This document shows positions 55,643 through 64,000 of a stretch of 64,000 nt of DNA, piece after piece. The position numbers and the translations under genes are program-made. Under the pieces are notes generated by a model. It saw only the letters and a program-made list of their open reading frames with translations, had not been told where the DNA came from and did no database searches. This stretch comes from Maribacter sp. 1_MG-2023 (GTDB lineage Bacteria; Bacteroidota; Bacteroidia; Flavobacteriales; Flavobacteriaceae), in contig NZ_JAUOPN010000008.1 in NCBI RefSeq assembly GCF_030547005.1, positions 62,001 through 126,000 of the forward strand, in the 5' to 3' direction. Each line of letters starts with the position of its first letter. Position 1 is the stretch's first letter.

Positions 55643-56551
55643 ATGGCAAAAGCGACAAAGAAACAAGCTTTAGGTAGAGGACTTTCGGCTCTTTTAAAAG
55701 ATCCGGAGAATGATATTAATACAGCATCAGATAAGAATGCAGATAAAGTTGTAGGTAATATTATCGAGCTCGATTTAGAACAAATTGAAGTAAACCCGTT
55801 TCAACCTCGTTCTAATTTTAATGATGAGTCAATAAAAGAATTAGCCACCTCAATTAGAGAACTTGGTGTAATTCAGCCAATTACAGTAAGAAAATTAGGC
55901 TTTAACGAGTATCAATTAGTATCTGGAGAACGAAGATATCGTGCTTCTAAACTTTTAGGTTTAGACACAATACCGGCATATATACGTATCGCTAATGACC
56001 AAGAGTCTTTAGAGATGGCATTGGTCGAAAATATACAACGACAAGATTTAGACCCAATAGAAATTGCTCTTTCTTACCAACGTCTTATAGACGAAATTAA
56101 TCTTACTCAAGAAAGATTGAGTGAGCGTGTCGGTAAAAAAAGATCAACTATTGCCAACTATTTGCGTCTTTTAAAATTAGATCCGATCATACAAACGGGT
56201 ATGCGAGATGGCTTTTTAACTATGGGTCACGGTAGGGCGTTAGTCAATATTGACAAAAAGCAGGATCAGATATCACTTTACGAAAAAATTATTTTTGACA
56301 ACCTCTCTGTTAGAGATACTGAAAGTGCCGTAAAAGCTTATCATTCTGATGATGTGCCAACTGACGATGTAGTAAAAACAGTAAAAAAAGAAGCTTCTGT
56401 TTTTGTTCGCAAGGGCATAAAAGAACTTACAGATGCCTTATCGGTAAAAGTGGATATAAAATCTACTGATAATGCAAGAGGAAAAATAACCATACCATTT
56501 AAGTCTCAAGAAGAATTTGACCGTATCAAAAAATTGATAACAGGTGCGTAA
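55643..56551 (+). CDS. parB: Chromosome-partitioning protein ParB
   Basis: A 302-residue ParB. The N-terminal ParA-stimulating peptide is ALGRGLSALLKD. The CTPase domain shows NPFQPR, GERRYRASKLLG and ENIQRQDLDPIE; a helix-turn-helix (TQERLSERVGKKRSTIANYLR) and a C-terminal dimerisation domain follow. It binds parS and loads SMC complexes. I saw no parS-like GTTTCACGTGAAAC palindrome in this window. The DUF5683 gene starts within its last codons. Confidence 0.95.
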   Translation: MAKATKKQALGRGLSALLKDPENDINTASDKNADKVVGNIIELDLEQIEVNPFQPRSNFNDESIKELATSIRELGVIQPITVRKLGFNEYQLVSGERRYRASKLLGLDTIPAYIRIANDQESLEMALVENIQRQDLDPIEIALSYQRLIDEINLTQERLSERVGKKRSTIANYLRLLKLDPIIQTGMRDGFLTMGHGRALVNIDKKQDQISLYEKIIFDNLSVRDTESAVKAYHSDDVPTDDVVKTVKKEASVFVRKGIKELTDALSVKVDIKSTDNARGKITIPFKSQEEFDRIKKLITGA

Positions 56552-57185
56552 CTATTTTTTATTATTTAGTACTCTATTATTATTTATAAATCTCTCCTTT
56601 TCTCAAGAGGAACAAGATTATATTCCTAAAACTGAAATAGATAGTGTTCAATCTGACCTTGCCAAAAATGGCTTTATTATAAAAGATTCTGTCTCCTTCA
56701 AGAAGGCTAAAAAAGAATTCAATCCATTAGCACCAAGTAAAGCAGCATTTTACTCTGCTATACTTCCAGGTATGGGACAAATTTACAACAAGCGATACTG
56801 GAAAGCCCCTATAGTTTGGGGAGCTATTGGCGGAAGCGCTTATATGTATATCTACAACAATGATCAATATCAACGTTTTAGAACAGCATTTAAAAGGAGA
56901 CAAGCCGGTTTTACAGATGATGAATTTAATGGTGAAGGAGCATTACCACTCTTTGATGAAGACGACCTTGAATATCAACAAGAACGTTTTCAGAGAGATC
57001 GTGATCTTTGGCTAGTTGCAGCAATCGCATTGTATGCATTAAATATAGTTGACGCCAACGTGGACGCACATCTAAAACAGTTTAATATTGATGATGACCT
57101 TAGTATAGACTTTGAGCCCTATCTTGATGTAAATCAAGTGACCAATAGTCCTAATTATGGAATGGCATTAATTATAAAATTTTAA
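56544..57185 (+). CDS. DUF5683 domain-containing protein
   Basis: A 213-residue exported or membrane protein with a signal peptide (LINLSFSQ, cleavage near residue 20). The DUF5683 core is visible: PSKAAFYSAILPGMGQIYNKRYWKAP and the helix LWLVAAIALYALNIVDANVDAHL. The start is GTG at 56544, overlapping parB by 8 bases. The function is unknown; in Flavobacteriia it sits consistently between parB and dapB. Confidence 0.88.
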   Translation: MRNYFLLFSTLLLFINLSFSQEEQDYIPKTEIDSVQSDLAKNGFIIKDSVSFKKAKKEFNPLAPSKAAFYSAILPGMGQIYNKRYWKAPIVWGAIGGSAYMYIYNNDQYQRFRTAFKRRQAGFTDDEFNGEGALPLFDEDDLEYQQERFQRDRDLWLVAAIALYALNIVDANVDAHLKQFNIDDDLSIDFEPYLDVNQVTNSPNYGMALIIKF

Positions 57186-57187
57186 AA

Positions 57188-57889
57188 ATGAGAATCGCAC
57201 TTTTCGGATACGGAAAAATGGGGCAAATGATAGAACAAGTCGCTATAAAGCGAGGACATGAAATTATTGCCAAAATTGACGAGAATTCTAAAAATATTGA
57301 TTATAGCACTATGGATGTTGCTATTGATTTTAGTATGCCCGAAGCAGCTTTCGGGAATATAACAAAATGCTTAAGTAACAATATCCCTATAATATCTGGC
57401 ACAACTGGTTGGTTAGATAAATATGAAGATGCAACTACCTTATGCCAAGAAAAGAAAGGTGCATTTATATATGCTTCTAACTTTAGTTTAGGAGTGAACA
57501 TTTTTTTCGAGCTGAATAATTATTTGGCAAAAATGATGCAAAATCTCCCTGAGTACAACGTAGAACTAGAAGAAATACATCACACTCAAAAATTAGATGC
57601 CCCCAGCGGAACAGCCATAACTTTAGCTGAAGGTGTTATTGCAAACTCTAACTACAAGCAATGGAAGCTAGATAATGCATCTAATGAAACTTTGAAAATC
57701 ACATCTAAAAGGATAGGTACGGTACCAGGAACACATACTGTATCCTATGATAGCATTGTTGACAGTATTGAGATTAAACATACTGCTCACAACAGAGAAG
57801 GTTTTGCCCTAGGTGCAGTAACCGCAGCAGAATGGATTATTGGTAAATCAGGAGTATTTTCTATGCGAGATGTGTTAAACCTAGGTTAA
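57188..57889 (+). CDS. dapB: 4-hydroxy-tetrahydrodipicolinate reductase
   Basis: Reduces hydroxy-tetrahydrodipicolinate in the diaminopimelate/lysine pathway, supplying peptidoglycan precursors. It is 233 residues, shorter than E. coli DapB (273) but normal for Bacteroidota. FGYGKMG binds NAD(P)H; GTTGW and the catalytic block HHTQKLDAPSGTA (H131, H132, K135) are intact. It starts 2 bases after the DUF5683 stop. Confidence 0.95.
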   Translation: MRIALFGYGKMGQMIEQVAIKRGHEIIAKIDENSKNIDYSTMDVAIDFSMPEAAFGNITKCLSNNIPIISGTTGWLDKYEDATTLCQEKKGAFIYASNFSLGVNIFFELNNYLAKMMQNLPEYNVELEEIHHTQKLDAPSGTAITLAEGVIANSNYKQWKLDNASNETLKITSKRIGTVPGTHTVSYDSIVDSIEIKHTAHNREGFALGAVTAAEWIIGKSGVFSMRDVLNLG

Positions 57890-57919
57890 AAACGTAACAA
57901 AAATCAATCTCAAAGACTT

Positions 57920-57959
57920 ATGAATTATTGATGACTTAATTAGCATCAAAAGAATTCAT
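57920..57959 (+). repeat. Imperfect hairpin between dapB and lepB
   Basis: ATGAATT-A-TTGATG (57920-57933) pairs with CATCAA-AAG-AATTCAT (57944-57959) around a 10-base loop. No T-run follows, so it is not a standard terminator; it might slow or regulate transcription into lepB. Confidence 0.35.
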
Positions 57960-57984
57960 CCTATTTCAATAAAAATTAAAGAAT

Positions 57985-59685
57985 ATGAACGGCACTCAAT
58001 GGATTATTTTTATTCTCATTGTACAAGTAATACATTTTTTAGGTACTTGGAAACTTTACGTAAAAGCAGGAAGAAAAGCTTGGGAAGCAGCAATACCTGT
58101 TTACAACGCTATAGTTTTAATGCAAATTATCAATAGACCAAAATGGTGGGTAATATTATTATTTATCCCTATAATCAATCTATTGATGTTCCCGGTTATA
58201 TGGGTAGAAACCATAAGAAGCTTTGGCAGAAACAGTAAATTGGAAACATGGATAGTTGTATTAACACTTGGTCTGTACATTTACTACGTAAACTACACAC
58301 TAGATGTCAAATACGTTGAAGACCGATCTCTACACCCAACAACAGCGGCTGGAGAATGGGTAAGTTCCATTTTATTCGCAGTGGTAGCAGCAACATTAGT
58401 TCACACCTATTTTATTCAACCTTATGTGATACCAACAGGATCATTAGAGCGTACCTTAAGAGTAGGAGATTTTCTTTTCGTAAGTAAGTTTCACTATGGA
58501 GCCAGAACGCCGATGACAACCGTTGCAGCACCAATGGTGCATGACACGTTACCAGGCTTAGGAATTCCTTCTTATTTAAAGAAACCACAACTACCCTATT
58601 TTAGATTACCTGGTTTCACAAAAGTAGAGCGAAATGACATTGTAGTATTTAGCTGGCCGGCAGATACCGTTCGTGTATTTTTCAAGAAAGAAAAAGGCGT
58701 TGACAAGCCAATAGATAAAAAATCCAATTATGTTAAGCGTTGTGTTGGTGTACCTGGCGATTCGTTAGAGGTCCGCGATGGTTATGTATTTATTAATGGA
58801 AAACAATTAGAATTACCAAAAAGCGCCAAACCACAATTCGACTACGACATCTATAGTTCTAAAGGGGTATCGTCTAGAACTCTTGATAATTTAGGAATTA
58901 CAGATTTTACTAGAAAATACCAATCAAATCCGCTGAACCAAGATCAAGTAAATGGATTGAGGTCTTATATAATGGGTTTTAATCAAACCGAAAACGGACA
59001 ACTAGAACTTTACACAAAGGCATCTGGTATTCCTGCGAATGTGATATCTAAATATAGATTAGCATTAAAAGAAGTTACCGATCGCAAACGTACAGTACCT
59101 TTAACTGCAGACATGGTAAGTTCGTTAAGAAATGACTCAAATATAGATTCTGTAGTTCAAAAAGTTACAGCAAAAGGAAGAAGAGGCATCAACCTATTTC
59201 CTCAAAGTCCTGATTATCCTTGGAATTATAGTCAATTAGGACCTATTTACATTCCTCAGAAAGGGGCAACGGTAGACTTGAATTTAAAAGTACTTCCACT
59301 TTACAAAAAGATTATTAAGGAGTACGAAAAGAACGAAATTTCTGTATCTGGAAATCAAATTAGCATTAATGGATCACCAGCTACTACATATACTTTCAAA
59401 CAAGATTACTTTTGGATGATGGGTGACAATAGAGACCACTCTGAAGACAGTAGAGCTTGGGGTTATGTTCCAGAAAATCATATTGTTGGAACACCAATTT
59501 TCATCTGGATGAGTTTTGATAATTTCACAGAAGGTATTAGCAACTGGAGACCAAGATGGGATCGCATATTCACTACAGTAAATGGTGATGGAGAACCACA
59601 ATCTTATTTCAAATATTTCTTAATATTACTCGTAGCCTATTTTGTAGGAAATTGGTTCTGGAAACGTAAAAAGGAAAAAAAGTGA
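57985..59685 (+). CDS. lepB: Signal peptidase I, long Flavobacteriia form
   Basis: Cleaves signal peptides of exported proteins. It is 566 residues. About four hydrophobic helices occupy 5-145, then the catalytic domain: box B VIPTGSLERTLRVGD with Ser153, box D YVKRCVGVPGD with Lys251, and box E MMGDNRDHSEDSRAWG (478-493). Between boxes D and E is an insertion of about 190 residues not found in E. coli LepB. A final membrane helix and KRKKEKK tail complete it. It starts 95 bases after dapB; its stop overlaps the GTG of the wbqC-like gene. Confidence 0.94.
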   Translation: MNGTQWIIFILIVQVIHFLGTWKLYVKAGRKAWEAAIPVYNAIVLMQIINRPKWWVILLFIPIINLLMFPVIWVETIRSFGRNSKLETWIVVLTLGLYIYYVNYTLDVKYVEDRSLHPTTAAGEWVSSILFAVVAATLVHTYFIQPYVIPTGSLERTLRVGDFLFVSKFHYGARTPMTTVAAPMVHDTLPGLGIPSYLKKPQLPYFRLPGFTKVERNDIVVFSWPADTVRVFFKKEKGVDKPIDKKSNYVKRCVGVPGDSLEVRDGYVFINGKQLELPKSAKPQFDYDIYSSKGVSSRTLDNLGITDFTRKYQSNPLNQDQVNGLRSYIMGFNQTENGQLELYTKASGIPANVISKYRLALKEVTDRKRTVPLTADMVSSLRNDSNIDSVVQKVTAKGRRGINLFPQSPDYPWNYSQLGPIYIPQKGATVDLNLKVLPLYKKIIKEYEKNEISVSGNQISINGSPATTYTFKQDYFWMMGDNRDHSEDSRAWGYVPENHIVGTPIFIWMSFDNFTEGISNWRPRWDRIFTTVNGDGEPQSYFKYFLILLVAYFVGNWFWKRKKEKK

Positions 59686-60311
59686 AATTAATTCATCCCT
59701 CATACTTTCCGAATATAGTAACGTTCAGCTATATTATGCACCACCCAATTTGCTGGGAGGTAAATGATAATTACCAAAAACAGACGTTTAGAAATAGAAC
59801 ATATATTTCTAATGACCGAGGCAAGCATATATTGAGCATACCAATAATTCATGCTGGTAGAGCAAATGGCAGACAAAAATACAAGGATGTTTTAATAGAC
59901 AATTCTTATCCGTGGCAACGTCAACATTGGCGCACCTTAGAAACAGCCTATAGAACATCTCCATTCTTTGAGTTTTACGAAGATGATATTAGACCACTTT
60001 ACCATCAAACTTACGAAAGCCTTCTTGACTTTAATTTAAAGACTATAGAGACGATATTTGAATGTCTTCAACTAGAAATGCCTACAGAAAAAACTCTTGC
60101 ATATGAGACCACCCCTGAAGGTAAAATAGATCTGAGATTTTTAATAAGTGCTAAGTTTACCCCTCAATTGAATATAGAACCCTATACGCAAGTATTTGGT
60201 GATAGACATGGGTTTACTCCTAATTTAAGCATATTGGATCTCTTGTTCAACCTAGGCCCCAATAGTATACAGTATCTAAAACACGAGTTCATAGCCGTTA
60301 ATAATGATTAG
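59682..60311 (+). CDS. WbqC-family protein
   Basis: A 209-residue member of the WbqC-like family: LIHPSYFPNIVTFSYIMHHP at the N-terminus, FRNRTYISNDRGKHILSIPI, and PWQRQHWRTLETAYRTSPFFEFY. The family is often linked to O-antigen or nucleotide-sugar genes, but its biochemical role is unsettled. The start is GTG at 59682, overlapping the lepB stop (GTGA), so translation is probably coupled. The next gene overlaps by 8 bases. Confidence 0.88.
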   Translation: MKLIHPSYFPNIVTFSYIMHHPICWEVNDNYQKQTFRNRTYISNDRGKHILSIPIIHAGRANGRQKYKDVLIDNSYPWQRQHWRTLETAYRTSPFFEFYEDDIRPLYHQTYESLLDFNLKTIETIFECLQLEMPTEKTLAYETTPEGKIDLRFLISAKFTPQLNIEPYTQVFGDRHGFTPNLSILDLLFNLGPNSIQYLKHEFIAVNND

Positions 60312-60624
60312 GTTCATAGCACATTATGGAATACATTTTATTGTACCCATTATAATTGCTATTTATTTCTATAAAGAAAACAAGCTCTGGTCTGCGGTTA
60401 TATTATTATCAGCAATTGTAATTGATGTTGATCACCTTTTATCTACACCAATGTTTGATCCATATCGATGCAGTATAAACTTTCACCCTTTACATACCTA
60501 TTGGGCAATCGGCATATACACGCTGTTATTTGCATATAAGAAGACACGAATTATCGGCTTGGCTCTGCTTATACATATTTTAGCTGATACCGTAGACTGT
60601 TACTTTATTCACCAGACAATTTAA
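60304..60624 (+). CDS. DUF6122-family membrane protein
   Basis: A 106-residue protein with about four membrane helices and conserved polar motifs: HYGIHFIVP, IDVDHLLSTPMFDPYRCSINFHPLH, and HILADTVDCYF. The Asp/His sets (DVDH, HPLH, HILAD) resemble the metal-dependent YdjM-type membrane hydrolase fold, which is inference. It overlaps the wbqC-like gene by 8 bases and its 3' end overlaps the convergent phosphatase-family gene by 20 bases. Confidence 0.8.
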   Translation: MIRFIAHYGIHFIVPIIIAIYFYKENKLWSAVILLSAIVIDVDHLLSTPMFDPYRCSINFHPLHTYWAIGIYTLLFAYKKTRIIGLALLIHILADTVDCYFIHQTI

Positions 60625-61633
60625 AAGTCGCCATGATAGGTTCATGATCAGAAATATCGATTTTGTAGTTTTTATGAGATAAGAAAGTAAAACTTGGATC
60701 TCCCAAAATCATATCTATTCGAAAAGGGAATTTCCAAAATTTAATGGTTTCACCATACCCGTGTCCCGATTCTAAGAAGCTATCCTTTAAATCTCCTTTA
60801 ATATTAAAATACACTTTAGAGAATTGTGTATTATTAAAATCACCGCTAACTACAACTGGATAAGGGCTTAGATTTATATGCTGCCTTACAATTTCTGCTT
60901 GTTTTTGCTGCTCAGCAAAAGAATCTCTTAGCCTGACGAAAAGCTTATCTGAACGTTCCTTCTTAAAGTAGTTAGGTCTAATATCAAGAGATTCTAGATG
61001 TAAATTGTATACACGAACAGTATCTTTGTCAACCAAAATATCGGCATATATACCACCATTTACGGTGTTATTAAAATGCAAGACATCTTTATTTATTATT
61101 TTATATTTAGAAAAAATAGCTAAATTCTTACCAATTGCCTCTTCTCTTATATCATAGCGTCGAGCAACATATGGATAAGTTTTCATCATATCATCCTGTA
61201 TGTAAAACATTTCAAATTCCTGAAAACTGACTATCTCAGGATTTTCTTCATATACAAAATCGACTATATCAGGAGCTGTATTAACCTCCCAATTATGATC
61301 ATTACTGTGAAAACCCAAAACATTATAACTTAAAAGTGAAATTGAATTTGATTTAATATTTTTTTGAGTATTACCGTTAAAGGCTATAAAAGAACCGAGC
61401 GTAAAATAACCGAAACCCAATATTGAAAGCGACAGCAGTAGATATATCTTTTTCCCAATTAACCAATACAAGAAAAATAACACATTAATAAGAACTAAAG
61501 CAGGCACTGTTAAACTTATAAATGCTAAACTAGCTGAAGATGTATAAGGAACTATACAAGCCAAAAACAAACTGAAAGCTACAATCACATTTAAGAACAA
61601 CATGAGCTTTTTGAAAAAAGACATTTTCTTCAT
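60605..61633 (-). CDS. Membrane-anchored endonuclease/exonuclease/phosphatase-family protein
   Basis: A 342-residue protein: three N-terminal membrane helices (about residues 10-85) followed by an EEP domain. Metal and catalytic motifs are LLSYNVLGF (Asn), IVSFQEF (Glu), VYNLHLES (His), VVSGDFNNT (Asp and Asn) and the terminal DISDHEPIMATF (Asp-His). The EEP domain probably faces the periplasm. The substrate may be a nucleic acid, phospholipid or phosphoester; it cannot be told. It is 2 bases after the rhomboid gene in a leftward run. Confidence 0.87.
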   Translation of the reverse strand: MKKMSFFKKLMLFLNVIVAFSLFLACIVPYTSSASLAFISLTVPALVLINVLFFLYWLIGKKIYLLLSLSILGFGYFTLGSFIAFNGNTQKNIKSNSISLLSYNVLGFHSNDHNWEVNTAPDIVDFVYEENPEIVSFQEFEMFYIQDDMMKTYPYVARRYDIREEAIGKNLAIFSKYKIINKDVLHFNNTVNGGIYADILVDKDTVRVYNLHLESLDIRPNYFKKERSDKLFVRLRDSFAEQQKQAEIVRQHINLSPYPVVVSGDFNNTQFSKVYFNIKGDLKDSFLESGHGYGETIKFWKFPFRIDMILGDPSFTFLSHKNYKIDISDHEPIMATFKLSGE

Positions 61634-61635
61634 TC

Positions 61636-62517
61636 TTAATTCTCTTTACCAGCTTTAAACAAAAAGTCCTTCTCTGCTTTTGAAAGACTTTCATAGCCAG
61701 ACTTGCTTATTTTATCTAGAATAGCATCAATCTTCTTCTGATGTGTTTTCTTGTCGTAATCTACAGCAGAATTGCTGTTACTACGTGTTGCGCTTTTATT
61801 CTTATAAACTGTTTTCATTGGAGCCTTCTTCTCTGAACCTTTAAACAAATTAGCAATACTATCCATAAACCTCGAAAAACCAGAACCAATATCATTGCCT
61901 TTCGTTAATTGATGAGCATATAAGTACCCTAAAAAGGCACCTCCTAAATGCGCTAAATGTCCGCCAGAGTTACTTATAGGTAATTGAATTAAATCACTTA
62001 AAACCAGTACAGCACCAACCATCCAAAGTTTTATGTTGAAAAATATGATTCTAACTTCTTGATTAGGCAGATAGGTGCAAATAAATATTAAAACGGCACT
62101 AGCACCCGCTGAGGCACCAATTAAAGAAGCATTCGTGTCAAAAAATGCAGGAAAGATATTATATCCTAAAACAAAGAATAGTCCGCCTAAAATCACTCCG
62201 AGTAAATAAACATTTAAAAATCGTTTTGCATCAAAGAGATTTAAAAATATTCTACCTACAAAATAAATCATCAACATGTTCCAAAACAAGTGTCCAATAC
62301 CACCATGAAAAAATGAATAGGTAACTATAGACCAAGGTTGAAAAGCGATATCGACAATATCATTAGGTAACTCAAACCATTGAACAATGGTATCTTTTTG
62401 TAAACCAAGTAAGAATGGTATTAAAGCATTTACAATAAAAACCACTACATTGACTGCAATGAGCTTCTCTGCAATGTTTAATCTACTAAATTGATATTTT
62501 AAATCTGGTTGAGCCAT
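61636..62517 (-). CDS. Rhomboid-family intramembrane serine protease (with C-terminal tail)
   Basis: A 293-residue, six-helix rhomboid. Catalytic Ser136 lies in GASAGAS and His190 in GGHLAHLGG, with the oxyanion-stabilising GHLFWN (H76, N80). A hydrophilic C-terminal tail (about 205-293) is rich in K and S and ends with KISKSGYESLSKAEKDFLF, a segment common to Bacteroidota rhomboids. It cuts transmembrane segments of unknown substrates. It sits 3 bases after the other rhomboid. Confidence 0.92.
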   Translation of the reverse strand: MAQPDLKYQFSRLNIAEKLIAVNVVVFIVNALIPFLLGLQKDTIVQWFELPNDIVDIAFQPWSIVTYSFFHGGIGHLFWNMLMIYFVGRIFLNLFDAKRFLNVYLLGVILGGLFFVLGYNIFPAFFDTNASLIGASAGASAVLIFICTYLPNQEVRIIFFNIKLWMVGAVLVLSDLIQLPISNSGGHLAHLGGAFLGYLYAHQLTKGNDIGSGFSRFMDSIANLFKGSEKKAPMKTVYKNKSATRSNSNSAVDYDKKTHQKKIDAILDKISKSGYESLSKAEKDFLFKAGKEN

Positions 62518-62520
62518 ATC

Positions 62521-63264
62521 TTAGTTCCACCTTTTATCATTAAACTGATTTTTTTTCCAATACCACATCATTAAGAAACCAAATAAAGCTCCACCAACGT
62601 GTGCAAAATGCGCTATACCTTGTCCAAACAAACTGTACCCAGTTACGCCGGAGAACAAATCCAAGCCAATTAAAACAGGAATAAAGAATTTTGCTTTTAT
62701 AGGAACAGGTAGAAAAATAAGAAACAACTCGCTATTAGGATAAGACATTCCAAATGCTACCAAAATACCATAAATAGCACCTGATGCACCCACAACTGGA
62801 GTATTGAAAGCACCTAAAAAGTTATCGATAGTTGCTTTCCCTGCAATGCTATACCACTCCGTATTATACTGCCCACTATTAATAATCTCTAGAATACTAC
62901 TTTCAGAAATTCCAGAATCTATCAGAGCACTCATGCCGGCATTATAGTAGTAATAGTTAACACCTATATGAATTAAAGCTGCACCTAAACCCGCTGAGAT
63001 ATAGAAAAACAAAAACTTATTTCTGCCCCACATACGCTCTAAAGGTGTACCGAAAGCCCATAATGCATACATATTAAAAAGTATATGCATAAAGCCACCA
63101 TGCATGAACATATGTGTTATAATCTGCCATAGTTCAAAGTGTTCATTCTTTGGGAAATATAACGAGAACCACTCGTACATTTGCTCGCCATACATTTGTG
63201 TAGCGATAAAAAACAGAACATTGATAATCAGTAAATGTTTTATAGTATCTGTAATTCTTCCCAT
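62521..63264 (-). CDS. Rhomboid-family intramembrane serine protease
   Basis: A 247-residue rhomboid with Ser161 in GASGAIYG, His222 in AHFAHVGG, and HMFMHGGFMHILFNM (H60, N64). It is paralogous to the next gene but lacks the long tail; a hydrophilic insertion at about 108-150 lies between helices. Its ATG directly abuts the mutL stop codon, so cotranscription with mutL is certain to be efficient if mutL is transcribed. Confidence 0.92.
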   Translation of the reverse strand: MGRITDTIKHLLIINVLFFIATQMYGEQMYEWFSLYFPKNEHFELWQIITHMFMHGGFMHILFNMYALWAFGTPLERMWGRNKFLFFYISAGLGAALIHIGVNYYYYNAGMSALIDSGISESSILEIINSGQYNTEWYSIAGKATIDNFLGAFNTPVVGASGAIYGILVAFGMSYPNSELFLIFLPVPIKAKFFIPVLIGLDLFSGVTGYSLFGQGIAHFAHVGGALFGFLMMWYWKKNQFNDKRWN

Positions 63265-64000
63265 TTATATAAATTTTCGTTCAATATCATTCTCTGTAAT
63301 CGTAATGTAAACTTTTTTGTTAAACGGACTCAAAGTGGTTTCCTTACAAGCGAATAGATCATTAACTAATTTCACTTGAGACAACTCGTCTAAAGTTTCC
63401 CCTGTTTTAACCGAGAGGGTTTTAGCTAATGTTTTCGCCAACATATCACTTTGAGAAAAACTATCTCCAGGTACTTCTTGTTGAAAATCTGAAATCAGTT
63501 GTTCCATTATCATTTGCACTTCGCTTTCTACAACTAACACAGGTACACCAGAAATCTCTACTCCGTCTTCAGTTATTTCTCCGAATACAAAACCGACAGT
63601 ACATAAATTCTCTTTTATCTCTTTTAAGATATTTATTTCACTAGTAGAAAAAGATAAAGTCAATGGAAAAAGTAATTGTTGACTTACAGCTTCTTTTATA
63701 GTAATGTTCTTTAAGAAATTCTCGTATAGCACGCGTTGGTGCGCCCTACTTTGATTAATTACTACCATACCAGATTTTATAGTCGTAATAATATACTTTT
63801 TACGCATTTGAAAAGTAGTGGTCGTATGATCAAAAACTTCTCTTTCATCATCAAAAATACTACTATTTACAACCTCTGACTCAAATTCTAAATGGCTTGC
63901 CCCGTTATCAACTGTATTCTCTAAACCTACATATAAATTCTCCCAACCGTCAACTTTTGGTTTTGAATAGCTACCACCTCCAAAATTTCCTTTAGACGGT
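63265..64000 (-). CDS. mutL: DNA mismatch repair protein MutL, C-terminal part (5' end outside window)
   Basis: The frame stays open from the stop at 63265 to the window edge, so only the last 245 or so residues are seen. The region from residue M at 63807 (KKYIITTIKSGMVVINQSRAHQRVLYE) is the MutL dimerisation domain, with the QSRAHQR segment where other MutL proteins have DQHAAHER. LTLSFS, VGFVFGEI and LAKTLAKTLSVKTG follow. The preceding part is a linker rich in acid and glycine. MutL couples MutS recognition to strand removal. No endonuclease DQHA(x)2E(x)4E motif is complete here, so it may be of the non-nicking type. Confidence 0.9.
   Translation of the reverse strand, partial: PSKGNFGGGSYSKPKVDGWENLYVGLENTVDNGASHLEFESEVVNSSIFDDEREVFDHTTTTFQMRKKYIITTIKSGMVVINQSRAHQRVLYENFLKNITIKEAVSQQLLFPLTLSFSTSEINILKEIKENLCTVGFVFGEITEDGVEISGVPVLVVESEVQMIMEQLISDFQQEVPGDSFSQSDMLAKTLAKTLSVKTGETLDELSQVKLVNDLFACKETTLSPFNKKVYITITENDIERKFI

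Noticed and set aside
54678..56551. parS centromere site near parAB
   Set aside because: I looked for GTTTCACGTGAAAC-like palindromes around the genes and saw none; a whole-genome scan would be needed.

Overview
The window looks like a piece of a chromosome from a marine-type Flavobacteriaceae (phylum Bacteroidota). The signs are an AT-rich sequence, a SusC/SusD pair, a type IX secretion type B sorting domain, a long Flavobacteriia-type LepB, DUF4159/DUF5683/DUF6122 genes, and promoters with the Bacteroidota -7 element TAnnTTTG in place of a sigma-70 -10 box. Genus cannot be fixed from the sequence; a Maribacter/Zobellia-like organism is a guess. I see no tRNA, rRNA, CRISPR array, insertion sequence or prophage.

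Layout. 1-14.2 kb is housekeeping: the end of lptD and a RidA gene; a leftward pfkA-gapA pair followed by a BadF-type sugar kinase; a giant tamB divergent from tsaD; then rsmE, a DUF4159 gene, an AI-2E family permease and a THUMP-like methyltransferase. 14.6-23.2 kb is a SusC/SusD outer-membrane uptake pair closed by a strong terminator, followed by a 1111-residue FG-GAP/ASPIC lipoprotein. 23.2-33.9 kb holds an esterase lipoprotein, an 8.6 kb gene for a 2854-residue SprB-like repeat protein with a type IX type B C-terminus, and a PQQ-type sugar dehydrogenase.

34.0-44.0 kb is the most coherent accessory block, a peptidoglycan (muropeptide) recycling locus. Leftward are MurQ and a DeoR-type regulator. 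Rightward are a NagB-PIG-L fusion, a GHL10 (DigH-like) lipoprotein, an AmpG-like permease, a cytoplasmic NagZ, a CPBP protease and AnmK, mostly with overlapping reading frames. The divergent promoter region carries four copies of ACGGCAT, placed so that one lies upstream of each of the two oppositely oriented promoters. A plausible path is: envelope glycan fragments cut by the GHL10 enzyme and others, import by the permease, NagZ release of anhydroMurNAc, AnmK to MurNAc-6-P, MurQ to GlcNAc-6-P, then deacetylation (possibly by the PIG-L domain, since no nagA is present) and deamination to fructose-6-P. The NagB domain has Thr where E. coli NagB has the catalytic Asp141.

44.1-48.1 kb is an acetate module: DUF4212 subunit, sodium:solute symporter and acetyl-CoA synthetase. 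48.2-52.2 kb is a leftward operon of two paralogous TPR lipoproteins flanking an SCO-family protein; the two TPR proteins share conserved His/Met/Cys motifs, which makes this the best candidate for an undescribed metal- or redox-related envelope system. 52.4-64 kb returns to core genes: a Bcr/CflA efflux pump divergent from udk, a DivIC-like gene, parAB, DUF5683, dapB, lepB, wbqC-like, DUF6122, and leftward an endonuclease/exonuclease/phosphatase-family gene, two rhomboid proteases and the 3' part of mutL.
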